Source of the DNA: Vombatus ursinus
Lineage: Eukaryota > Chordata > Mammalia > Diprotodontia > Vombatidae
Length of the DNA: 64,000 nt
Direction of reading: 5' to 3'
Assembly (NCBI RefSeq): GCF_900497805.2
Contig: NW_020940358.1
Span: forward strand, 23,895,299 to 23,959,298
Shown here: positions 22,411-31,059 of the stretch, piece by piece
Numbering within the stretch: the stretch's first letter is position 1
How the letters are laid out: each line of letters starts with the position of its first letter
Program-made: the position numbers and the translations under genes
Notes under the pieces: generated by a model
What the model was told of the DNA's origin: nothing
Seen by the model: only the letters and a program-made list of their open reading frames with translations
Databases searched by the model: none

Positions 22411-22719
22411 AAGAAAAGCAAAAAGCTAAATAGAGTATGTGTACATGGGAAGAATAATAAACCAATATAGTAGATTCAGATCCTACATACAAAACTAGGA
22501 CTTCTGTTTTCACAGTGCTATAGATGATTGTAGAGACATAATAGAATATAATGGAGAGCAAGCTGGCCTCAGGTTCTCTCCTCTGACTTTGGGATCCCCC
22601 AGGCAAGTCATTTAACACCTCTAAAAATCTCTCAAACTAGAAGCTGTGGAAGAGGTGCTTATCTGCACTGGCAGGAGGAGCTCCTCACTGGATCTCTTTA
22701 CACTGATGAGATCCAGGTC

Positions 22720-22972
22720 TTATTAGGTGGCATAGTGGGTAGAGTGCCAGGCCTGGAGACAAGACCTGAGTTCAAATCTGGCTTCAGATACTTACTAGCT
22801 GTGTAACCCTGGGCAAGTTGCGTAACCTTACTTAAGCCTCAGTTTCTTCATCTGTAAAATGGAGGTGATAATACCACCTACCTTCCAAGGTTATTGTGAG
22901 AGAAAAATGAGTTAGTAATTATAAAGTGCTTAGCACAGTGCTTAGCACGTGGTAAGAACTATATAAATGTTG
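22720..22972 (+). repeat. CORE-SINE (MAR1 type), interrupted near its 3' end
   Basis: A nearly complete copy: 'TGGCATAGTGGGTAGAGTGC', 'TCAGTTTCTTCATCTGTAAA', 'TAAAGTGCTTAGCACAGTGC'. Its tail resumes at 23221 with 'ATATAAATGTTGGCTATTAT' and the ATT repeat after the inserted SINE. Confidence 0.9.
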
Positions 22973-23220
22973 TTCTTTAGCTGTTTCAGTTGTGTCTGAG
23001 TCTTTGTGACCCCATGGACCTCTGTCCATAGGGCTTTCTTGGCAAAGATACTGGAGTGATTTGCCATTCTCTTCTCCAGGGGGCAAACAGAGTTTTAAGT
23101 GACTTGCCTAAGGTCACACAGCTATTAAGTATCTGAGGCTAGATTTGAACTCAGGTCTTCCTTTCTCAAAGCCCAACACTCTATCCATTTCACCACCTGG
23201 CTATCTCCCTAGCTGCCAAC
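22973..23220 (-). repeat. RTE-tailed tRNA SINE inserted in the CORE-SINE, reverse orientation
   Basis: A perfect 12-bp duplication ATATAAATGTTG (22961-22972 and 23221-23232) defines it. On the + strand it starts 'TTCTTTAGCTGTTTCAGTTG', passes 'GTCTTTGTGACCCCATGG' (RTE-like) and ends with the reverse tRNA-like head 'CTATCCATTTCACCACCTGG'. Confidence 0.9.
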
Positions 23221-23569
23221 ATATAAATGTTGGCTATTATTATTATTATTATTATTTTTTAAAGACAGCTGTATATGACTGCTGCACAAGAAGTATAGTC
23301 ACTACTACTGACAACATTGATTGTGTAAAGGCCTGTTGTCAATATATGGGAAACTTTTCTGTAACTACAGATGGCAAAACAAAAATGTAACTAAATAAAA
23401 CGAGCCTCGAAGCAGATATAATCCAATTGCCCTGTCCCAAGCTACGAGGCCAGAAGAAATGTATGAACAACAGCCACAGTTCACTTCATTCTCAGGGCTG
23501 ACAATGTTATAAAAGGGGGTAGATTTCCTAATTAAAAGGACATCATACAGAAAGGCAGCATCATGTAGT

Positions 23570-23738
23570 CAAAAGAGAATATTTACCACATTTTAGATGT
23601 AGCACCCTGGGCAAGGTGATTCCACTTTGAGTCTCAGTTTCTTCATCTGTAACATGGGGATAATAATGTCTGCCCTGGCTACCTCACAGGGTTTGGTGAG
23701 GATCAAATGAAATAATTTATGTAAAGTGCTTTGTCAGT
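23570..23738 (+). repeat. CORE-SINE (MAR1/MIR), interrupted by a 105-bp insert
   Basis: 'TAGCACCCTGGGCAAGGTGA', 'CTTCATCTGTAACATGGGGA' and 'GTAAAGTGCTTTGTCAGT'. The element resumes at 23844 with the repeated 'AAAGTGCTTTGTCAGT' and 'TATAAATCAATATATAAATC'. Confidence 0.85.
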
Positions 23739-23843
23739 CTTGATGTACTTGTGGAAAAGCACGTCCCAGATTTTTGGAGGAATATTTGCACCAACTGTTC
23801 TTACTCTTCTAACTTACTAAAAAGTCATTTCTAAAAGCTAAAA
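23739..23843. mobile_element. 105-bp retroposed segment of unknown origin
   Basis: A perfect 16-bp direct repeat, AAAGTGCTTTGTCAGT, stands at 23723-23738 and 23844-23859. The 105 bases between are not CORE-SINE sequence and end in short A runs (AAAAGCTAAAA). This looks like an LINE-mediated insertion of a short RNA or UTR fragment in + orientation. I recognise no source; it does not match U6, Y RNA, 7SK or tRNA from memory. Confidence 0.7.
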
Positions 23844-23987
23844 AAAGTGCTTTGTCAGTTATAAATCAATATATAAATCCAAGTTGTGATATAAAGCTAG
23901 CCCAGAACAGCAGAAATCATAAGTGGAAGTAGTTTGTACAATGAAACAATATTCCTCAGTGATTCCATTTACACTCTCAATACAAAC

Positions 23988-24208
23988 CATTTTTTCTGTT
24001 TTACTGAGATTGATATCCTTCTTATTTCTTTTTCGAGCTTTTGAATCTTCAATGTCAATCAGTCTAATAAGGGGCATTGTCCCTCCTCCAAGCAGCAGGA
24101 TGGTGAAGAGCACGATGATTATGGTAGTTGTTCCAATGAGCTGCCTTTTCTCTATGGGTTCCAGGTCCAAATGAAGACTCAGGGCATAAGGAATTGCTCC
24201 ACGTAAAC
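23988..24208 (-). CDS. SLC9A8: SLC9A8 (NHE8), exon with the GLRGA membrane segment
   Basis: The - strand acceptor ACAG is followed at 24208 by GT TTA CGT GGA, phase 1, completing a glycine codon. The product reads (G)LRGAIPYALSLHLDLEPIEK, then RQLIGTTTIIIVLFTILLLG, GGTMPLIRLIDIEDSKARKR and NKKDINLSKTEKM, ending at donor GTTTGT (23987). It has 221 bases, about residues 424-497. GLRGA is the conserved arginine-bearing membrane motif of Na+/H+ exchangers, where the equivalent NHE1 arginine affects pH sensing. The IIIVLFTILLL run is the last membrane span, followed by a basic cytosolic juxtamembrane stretch. GGGTMP replaces the human GGSTMP that I recall. Confidence 0.97.
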
Positions 24209-24304
24209 CTGTCCACAAATAACAAAGAACAATTAAAATAGAAATGAGGGGGGTGAGGGAAGAAAAACAAAACAAAGGCTATCCTAGGTAGCCTCAGAAC
24301 TAAA

Positions 24305-24520
24305 GAGAGGCAATCTGGTATTATGGTGGGGGTACTGGGCTGCCAAGTCAGGAGGCTGAGGTTCAAGTTCTCAATATGCAAAACTCACTGTGAGAGCTAA
24401 GGCAACTCACTTCACTTTGATCATAACTTGTCTTATTTATCTTTAAAAAGACAGGATGAAGCTAGATAATTTCTTAGGAGCTAATCCTCCCCACTCTGAG
24501 ATCTCTGTTTTAATGTACCT
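24305..24520 (+). repeat. MIR/MAR1-type CORE-SINE, diverged
   Basis: 'TGGTATTATGGTGGGGGTAC', 'CAAGTCAGGAGGCTGAGGTT' and 'ACTCACTTCACTTTGATCAT' follow the family order. Confidence 0.55.
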
Positions 24521-24597
24521 TCCAGCTCCAGGATGCTATTATTCTAGTCATAGCTATTCAGATGAAGGACCATCAGGGGGGGAGAGAGGGAATAAAT

Positions 24598-24845
24598 ATC
24601 AATATAGTGTCAGGCATTGTGCTAAGCACTTTACAAATATTATTTTATTTGATCTTTAAAACAATCCTTTGAGGTAAGTGCTATTATTACCCCATTTTAC
24701 AGTTAAAAAAATGGAAGAAACTGAGACAGAGGTTAAATGACTTGCCCAAGGTCACACAACTAATAAGTCTCTGAGGCCACATTGGAATTTAAGTCTTCCT
24801 GACTTCAGGCTCAGTGCTCTATCCACTGAGCCACCTAGCTGTGTC
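24598..24845 (-). repeat. CORE-SINE (MAR1 type), reverse orientation
   Basis: 'GGCATTGTGCTAAGCACTTT', 'ACCCCATTTTACAGTTAAAA', 'GGTCACACAACTAATAAGTC' and 'TATCCACTGAGCCACCTAGC' give a near full-length reverse copy. Confidence 0.9.
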
Positions 24846-24940
24846 AAGGGAGGGAAGGTTTTCTGGTAAAGGTGACAATTGAGGTAGGCCTTGAAGGACA
24901 GCTAAGATTTCAGTGGATGAGACTGCTCCACCATCAGTAG
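24846..24940 (-). repeat. L2 fragment, reverse orientation
   Basis: 'TTGAGGTAGGCCTTGAAGGA' resembles the reverse of L2 3' UTR sequence. Short and diverged. Confidence 0.4.
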
Positions 24941-25070
24941 GACACTGAGTTGGCATTAAAGTGCAACCATAAATTTTTAAGGCTAGAAGAACACACAGAA
25001 AAAGTATATGAGAAATATGTGACCTCAAAGAATATCAGATCCAGAAGAGACCTTGGAATACGTAATTGAT

Positions 25071-25224
25071 CATTTTTTTTTTAGGCAGTTGGGGTTAAGT
25101 AACTTGCCCAGGGTCCCACAGCCAGTAAGTGTCAAGTGTTTGGTCTGAGGCCAAATTTGAACTCAGGTCCTCCTGACTCTAGGGTCAGTACTCTATAATC
25201 TGCTGCACCACCTAGCTGCCCCCA
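25071..25224 (-). repeat. tRNA-derived SINE, reverse orientation
   Basis: T-run, 'CAGGGTCCCACAGCCAGTAA', 'TCTATAATCTGCTGCACCAC' and CCTAGCTGCC. The repeat TAATTGAT at 25063-25070 and 25225-25232 is the likely target duplication. Confidence 0.9.
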
Positions 25225-25239
25225 TAATTGATAAAATTA

Positions 25240-25392
25240 GAAGGGAGAGAATTAGTCTAATCATTTCTTTTACAGATGAGGAAATGAAGGCACAGAAAAA
25301 GGCTATGACTTATTCAAGGAAATAGTGGCAGGGTTTGGACTATAACTCAGGTCTTTTAATTCTTGATGAGTATTCTTTCAACTATACCATGG
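25240..25392 (-). repeat. MIR-type SINE, reverse orientation
   Basis: 'TTCTTTTACAGATGAGGAAA' and 'AACTCAGGTCTTTTAATTCT' are the reverse core and head. Confidence 0.65.
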
Positions 25393-25515
25393 ACTTCCTA
25401 GTTAATCTAATATCCTAACACCTTTAAAAATAATTTTAAAAATTAATAAGCATTTATTTATTTTCTCTCTCTACCACCTATTATCCTCAACTGTTAAAAA
25501 AAGAAAAAAAGGAAG

Positions 25516-25548
25516 AAGCAGAAGCAGCAGCAGCAGCAGCAGAAGAAG
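25516..25548. repeat. (AGC)n/(AGA) trinucleotide repeat
   Basis: About six to seven AGC units flanked by AGA units; CTG on the SLC9A8 transcript strand. Short and intronic. Confidence 0.9.
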
Positions 25549-25749
25549 AGCCCTTGTAAAAATACGCATAGTCAAATAAAACAAATTTCCACATTGGTCA
25601 TGTCCAAAAATGCCTAATATTTTGTTGCAGAAACAATGTCCAAAAGGCATTATATACAAACCCTCTGAATCTTCTTACAACACAGTAGAAGTGGTATTTC
25701 TATAAACAATGGTGCTATGGAACTTAAGATAGCCATATTCTCTTGCTCA

Positions 25750-25940
25750 GAAATAATAATAGCTGATTTATATAGTACTTTACATAGATTATCTCATTAG
25801 TTGTTATTCCCAATTTACAGATGAGGAAATTGAGGATCAAAGACATTAAGTGACTTCCTCATGGTTACAGAACTAGCAATTATCCAAGGCAATATCTGTA
25901 CCCAGGTTTTCCTGACTATGCATTTTAGCACTCATGTGGA
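25750..25940 (-). repeat. MIR/MAR1-type SINE, reverse orientation
   Basis: 'TATATAGTACTTTACATAGA', 'CCAATTTACAGATGAGGAAA' and 'GGTTACAGAACTAGCAATTA'. Confidence 0.75.
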
Positions 25941-26320
25941 AGTCTTTAAATATCAGGCTGAAGAGTTTTAATTTATCTAAGAGGCAACAGGGAACCAATG
26001 AAGATTTTTAAGTGCTGGAGTAACATGGTCAGATCTGTGTTGTAAGAATATCATTTGGCAGCTGTGTGGAAGACATATTAAAGAGGTAAAAGACTAGAGG
26101 CAGGAAAACTAATCAGAAGGTTACTGTATCCCTCTTCTGATACATTATTATGGGGAAACTATGATAAAGAAAGTGGTCTTAACTCAATTTTACAAATTAA
26201 AAAAAAAATTTACTAAGCACATATGTGCTAGGCACTGAGAATACAAGAAAAAAATGAAACAGACACTGCCCTCAATGAATTTATATGCCACTAGAGAATA
26301 TAACTTATACAAACATTAGT
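25941..26320 (-). repeat. L2 3' region fragments, reverse orientation
   Basis: 'ACATGGTCAGATCTGTGTTG' with 'TATCATTTGGCAGCTGTGTG', then 'TATGTGCTAGGCACTGAGAA' further on, are reverse L2 3' UTR motifs seen in better copies at 53440-53990. Two pieces with a gap between them. Confidence 0.65.
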
Positions 26321-26529
26321 AAATACATAAGATGATTTATGAAGGAAGAAGTCACTAAAACCAGAAGGCTCAAGATAGGCTTTACTGAGGAAATAGAAAG
26401 AAGGCATGGATAGTTCACTTTCAGAAAAACAAAGAGGGGTTTTTAATGCTACATTGGGGAAGGAGAACTATCAAAGAAGGGATATAATCTCACCGGTCAG
26501 AGTGGATGGTTTTATAATTGATAATTAAA

Positions 26530-27935
26530 AAAGGAGCTTGTTCCAGTCACATGAACAGACTAGACATTTTCTCCAATCCCTATGACATCTGAAACCTCTC
26601 CAAAACAGAAATTATGCACCAAGGATAAAGCAACTTCAGCTGTCTCCAAGATTCAGCACACCCAGAATACAAAAGAAGGTAAAAAGGAAAAACAAACCCC
26701 CAAAACTAAGAATTGACTCTCACTGACCCTGACCTCACTCAGCACCCCATCCCCACCTCTTACACTACCAGCAGGGAGGCTACACTAGCAGACCTAAGGA
26801 CATAACACTGGCTTACCTCAAAGCCTACCCCTACACCTCAGTCCCCTTCCTTCTTTCCGGGGCCATCAAGACTCCCACTCCAGGCTATCTGAGATTTTCT
26901 CAGACCTCAACAGTCAACGCAAAAGAGCAAAAACCTGTCCAGAGCTGCAGCCTAGAAGCACCAGTGCAGCAAAGCTCTGAACTTACAGTGCTAGGCGCAC
27001 AGAACTGAGGAACAGAGAGTGGGACAAATCACCAGGAGGACTATGCAACAAACACTCCATCAAACCTGAGGGAAACAGCACAGCACCGAGCTGTGGCCAG
27101 TTCTGACCACCCAAAAGTTACTTGCAACAGAAAATTAGGCTGGTGAACCATAAATCCAGTGTCAGGAGGCTAAGATGCCCCCAAAAAAATCGCCATCAAA
27201 GGGGAGGGAGTGAGGAAGCGAGTGATAAGGAAAATAAGGAGGGAAAAAAGACTGAAAATACCAGAGATTTTAGAAAGAAAACTCAAAGATCTTGAACATA
27301 AACAGATAAATCAACAGGAAAAACAATAACATAAGGAAATACGGCCTTCAGATCTAATTCAGACATCTATGAATAAACACTGTAAACTAGACCTGCACAA
27401 CTTGGCAGCAGGTAGGGGCCAGAATTAAAATAGGCTAAATGTCTTTGGGCCACAGATAGATTAGACTAGAGACAGACTGATAATGGTTGGTTGCCTCAGG
27501 TCATGTGACAAACAGGAGAAAGTGTGCAATGGTGATCCTAGATTTTTCTCTGGCCTCCTGAATTCTTCACTTGTCGCCTGTATGTTGTGCAGGCCTGTTG
27601 TAATATAAAGGACAATGATGCACTACTTGAGGAGACATAGGACCCTGTGGAAGTTAAGAAGAACATGCTATTCCTGAGTGGTTTAAAAGAGAATTATAAG
27701 AGCTGTGTCACACATAGCAAAAATGATGGGAAGAAAAACGAATCTGCAAAGGCAAGCCTCATCAAAGAAACAAGAGAGAATAATAGATTGAGAATGTGAG
27801 TTCAGAGAAGTGGAGAAGCAAAAACAAAACTATTAAAAGAAAATACGCTCACTATGCAGATAAAACATACTGATCTCAAAGACAGGATGCACAGAGATAA
27901 TCTAAGGATCATAGGTCTCCCAGAACACCCCTCAA
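26530..27935 (+). repeat. L1 5' UTR and partial ORF1, interrupted by a hAT element
   Basis: The left part is GC-richer L1-like 5' sequence. From about 27176 a frame reads MPPKKSPSKGEGVRKRVIRK, and after the inserted element at 27368-27605 ORF1-like sequence continues to HTDLKDRMHRDNLRIIGLPE (near 27863-27922), the conserved coiled-coil-to-RRM junction of L1 ORF1p. The frame is broken, with a stop soon after the start segment. It stops abruptly at about 27935 against the reverse L1. Confidence 0.7.
27368..27605. mobile_element. hAT-like non-autonomous element with CCTGCACAAC inverted ends
   Basis: The left end 'CTAGACCTGCACAAC' and the reverse complement of the right end 'CAGGCCTGCACAAC' form an inverted repeat of at least 10 perfect bases. 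It interrupts L1 ORF1 sequence. Flanking CTGTAAAC / TTGTAATA share TGTAA and may be a decayed 8-bp duplication. About 240 bp and non-coding. Confidence 0.65.
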
Positions 27936-30900
27936 TTTCCAATTCTTTGACCCCAGGAAAGAGCTGCTATAAATATTTTTGTAAATACAGGTCCTTTTCC
28001 TTTTATTTTTCCTTTATAATCTCTTTTTGGATACAGACCTAGTAGAGGTATTGCTAGGTTTTGTAGCCCTTTAATAGCCCATTGGCCATAGTTCCAAATT
28101 GCTCTACAGAATGGTTGAATCAGTTCACAATTCTACCAACAGTGCACTAATGTCTCATTTTTTTCCATATGCCCTCCAACAACATGTCATTTTCCTTTTC
28201 TGTCCTACTAGACAATCTAATAGGTATAAAGTATACCTCAGAATTATTTTAATTTGTATTTCTCCAATCAGTAGTGAGTTACAGCATTTTTTCATCTGGT
28301 TATAGATAGTTTTGATTACTTCATCTGAAAACTGTTCATATCTTTTGATCATTTGTCAATTGAGGAATGGCTTTTATTTTTATAAATTGACTCAGTTCTC
28401 CATATGTTTGAGAAATGAGGCCGTTATCACAGAAAACTGCTTCAAAATTTTTTTCATAGTTACTATTGCTAACTGTATTTCCCTCCATCCTATTCCACCC
28501 CCTGCCCCATTTATTCTAATATTTTTCTCCTTATAGCCTGTACCTCCACAAAAGTGTTTTGCTTCTGACTATCCCCTCTCCCAATCTGCCCTTCCTTCTA
28601 TCACCACCAAACCCTTTCTCTTATCCCATTCCCCTCCTATTTTCCTGTAGGGTAAGACAGATTTCTATACCCAACTGGGTGTGTATGTTATTGCCTCTTT
28701 GAGCCAATTCTGATGAGAGTAAGGTTCATTCATTCCCTCTCACCTACCTCCTCTTCCCCTCCATTGTAAAAGCTTTTTCTTGTCTCTTTTATGTAAAATA
28801 ATTTACTCCATTCTACCTCTCCCTTTCCTTTTCTCCAAGTACATTCTTCTCTCACTCCTTAATTTTATTTTTTTAGGTAACATTCAATTTACATCTGTGC
28901 CCTCTGTCTACATAAACACCTTCTAACTGATCTAATAATGAGGTTCTTAGGAGTTACAAGTATCATCTTCCCATGTAGGAATGTAAACAGTTTAACCTTA
29001 TTAAGACCATTATGATTTCTTTTTCCTGTTTACCTTTTTATGCTTCTTTTGCATCTTGTATTTGAAAGTCAATTTGAAAGTATATGAAATTTTCTATTCA
29101 GCTCTGGTCTTTTCATCAAGAATGTGTGAAAGTCCTCCATTTCATTGAATATCCATTTTTTCCCCTGAAGAATTGCTAGGTAGGTAATTCTTGGTTGTAA
29201 TCCTAGCTCCTTTGACCTCTGGAATATCATATTCCAAGTCCTCTGATCCTTTAATGTAGAAGATGCTAAATCTTGTGTTATCTTGACTGTGGCTCCACGA
29301 TACTTGAATTGTTTCTTTCTGGCTGCTTGCAATATTTTCTCCCTGACCTGGGAGCCCTGGCTATAATATTCCTGAGAGTTTTCATTTTGGGATCTTTTTC
29401 AGGAGGTGATAGGTAGATTCTTTCAATTTCTATTTTACCCTCTGCTTCTAGAACATCTGGGCAGTTTTCCTTGATGATTTCTTGAAAGATGATTTCTAGG
29501 CTCTTTTTTTTATCATGGCTTTCAGATAGTCCAATAATTTTAAAATTATCTCTCCTGGACCTATTTTCTGGGTCAGTTGTTTTTCCAGTGAGATATTTCA
29601 CATAGTCTTCTATCTTTTCATTCTTTTAGTTTTGTTTTATTGTTTCTTGATTTCTCATAAAGTCATTAGCTTCCATTTGCTCCATTCTAATTTTTAAGGA
29701 ATTATTTTCATCAGTGAACTTTTGTACCTCCTTTTCCACTTGGCCAATTCTATTTTTTTTTTCTTGGTGAGGCAATTGGCGTTAAATGACTTGCTCAGAA
29801 TCACACACTAGTATTACCTGTCTGAGGCCAGATATGAACTCAGGTCCTCCTGACTCCAGGGTTAGTGCTCTATCCACTGCTCTACCTAGCTGCCCCTAGC
29901 TGCCAATTCTACTTTTGGAGGAGTTTTTTTCCTTTAGTGAATTTTTGTACCTCTTTTACCATTTGGGCTAGACTGTTTTTTTTAAGGTGTTATTTTCTTC
30001 AGTATTTTTTTTTGTTGCCTCCTTTTACCAAGCTGTTAACTCGTTTTTCATAATTTTCTCACATCACTCTTATTTCTCTTCCCAATTTTTCTTCTACCTC
30101 TCTTACTTGACTTTCAAAATCCTTTTTGAGCTCCTCCACAACCTGAGACCAATTCATATTTTTTTGGAGGCTTTGGATGTAAGAGCTTTGACTTTGTTAT
30201 CTTCTTCTGAGTGTGTGTTTTGATCTTATCACCATAGTAACTTTTTATGGTCAGAATTTTTTTCTATTGTTTGCTCATTTTCTCAGCCTATTACTTGACT
30301 TCAAACTCTTTGCTAAAGTATGGCTCTGCTTCCAGAGTGGAGGGCACACTGTCTCAAGCTTCGGGGGTTTTGTGCAGCTGTTTTCAGAGATACTTATAGG
30401 TACCTGTAACTTTTCAGTTCTTCCAAGGTGGCATGATCTAAGGAGAGGTGTTTACTACTCTCCTGGTCTGTGCTCTGTGAGTCTACGTCTGAGTCTGTGA
30501 GTGACCACAAGCACTCTTTTCTGCCCTGGAACTGTGATGAGGGTCCCTACTCCACAAGGCCACAAGTTCTGATGTGCTGGTGCACCTCCTCAACCTAGGA
30601 TGCCACCCAGGACTGCAACGCAGATTCAAGTATGGGCCAAGCAACAGAGTCCTGCCCCCAGTTCCAGCAAAGAGACCCCTGTAATCTCCTGACCAACTGT
30701 TCAACCCCCTTACTGTCTGTGGGCTAGGAGCTCTGGAAGCAGCCAACGCTGATATTGATTCAGTGGCTCCCAAGGCCTGCTCCTGGTTTGCTGGGGCCCA
30801 GGCTGTGCTATTGCAGCCTGAATTGGACTGTGCTCTACTCTCAGCCTGGTGCAAGAGACCTTTTCTGCCAACCTTCTAAGTTGTCTTGGGCTGGAAAACT

Positions 30901-31038
30901 GTTTCACTCTGTCTTTTTTGTGGGTTCTGTTGCTCTAGAATTTGTGTAGAGTCATTATTTAAAGGTATTTGGAGGGATTTGGGGGAGAACTTAGTCGAAT
31001 CCCTGCCTTTACTCTGCCATCTTGGCTCTACCTTCTAA
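27936..31038 (-). repeat. L1, reverse orientation: 5' UTR, ORF1, inter-ORF region, then ORF2 C-terminus only
   Basis: On the - strand it starts near 31038 with GAGCCAAGATGGCAGAGTAA, the marsupial-type L1 5' end. The 5' UTR runs to about 30250. ORF1 follows, with a frame at 29601-29278 including NRSRRDNFKIIGLSES and at 29332-29069 including ARKKQFKYRGATVKITQDLA. An inter-ORF segment (about 29068-28460) is joined directly to the ORF2 C-terminus (frame near 28352-28155, MKKCCNSLLIGEIQIKI). Nearly all of ORF2 is absent and the 3' UTR is lost at 27936. A SINE interrupts ORF1 at 29753-29901. Confidence 0.85.
29753..29901 (-). repeat. tRNA-derived SINE inside L1 ORF1, reverse orientation
   Basis: T-run, 'CCTGACTCCAGGGTTAGTGC' and 'TATCCACTGCTCTACCTAGC'. 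The 10-bp duplication GCCAATTCTA (29743-29752 and 29902-29911) is perfect. Confidence 0.92.
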
Positions 31039-31059
31039 CACACCAAGACTTCTTTCTAA

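Larger units (their letters stand above)
21251..23987 (-). other. SLC9A8: SLC9A8 intron between the exons at 23988-24208 and 21104-21250
   Basis: It contains a hAT-like element (21606-21848), an L1 3' end (21855-22410), a CORE-SINE interrupted by an RTE-tailed SINE (22720-23260) and a CORE-SINE interrupted by a 105-bp insert of unknown origin (23570-23875). Confidence 0.9.

Noticed and set aside
25516-25548. CAG/CTG repeat as an expansion locus
   Set aside because: Only six to seven pure units, intronic, interrupted by AGA; ordinary size.
30483-30854. Frame of about 123 codons on the - strand with an apparently ordered sequence
   Set aside because: It falls in the GC-rich 5' UTR of the reverse L1, where such chance frames are common. 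The frame at 35769-36020 in the forward L1 5' UTR is the same kind of case.
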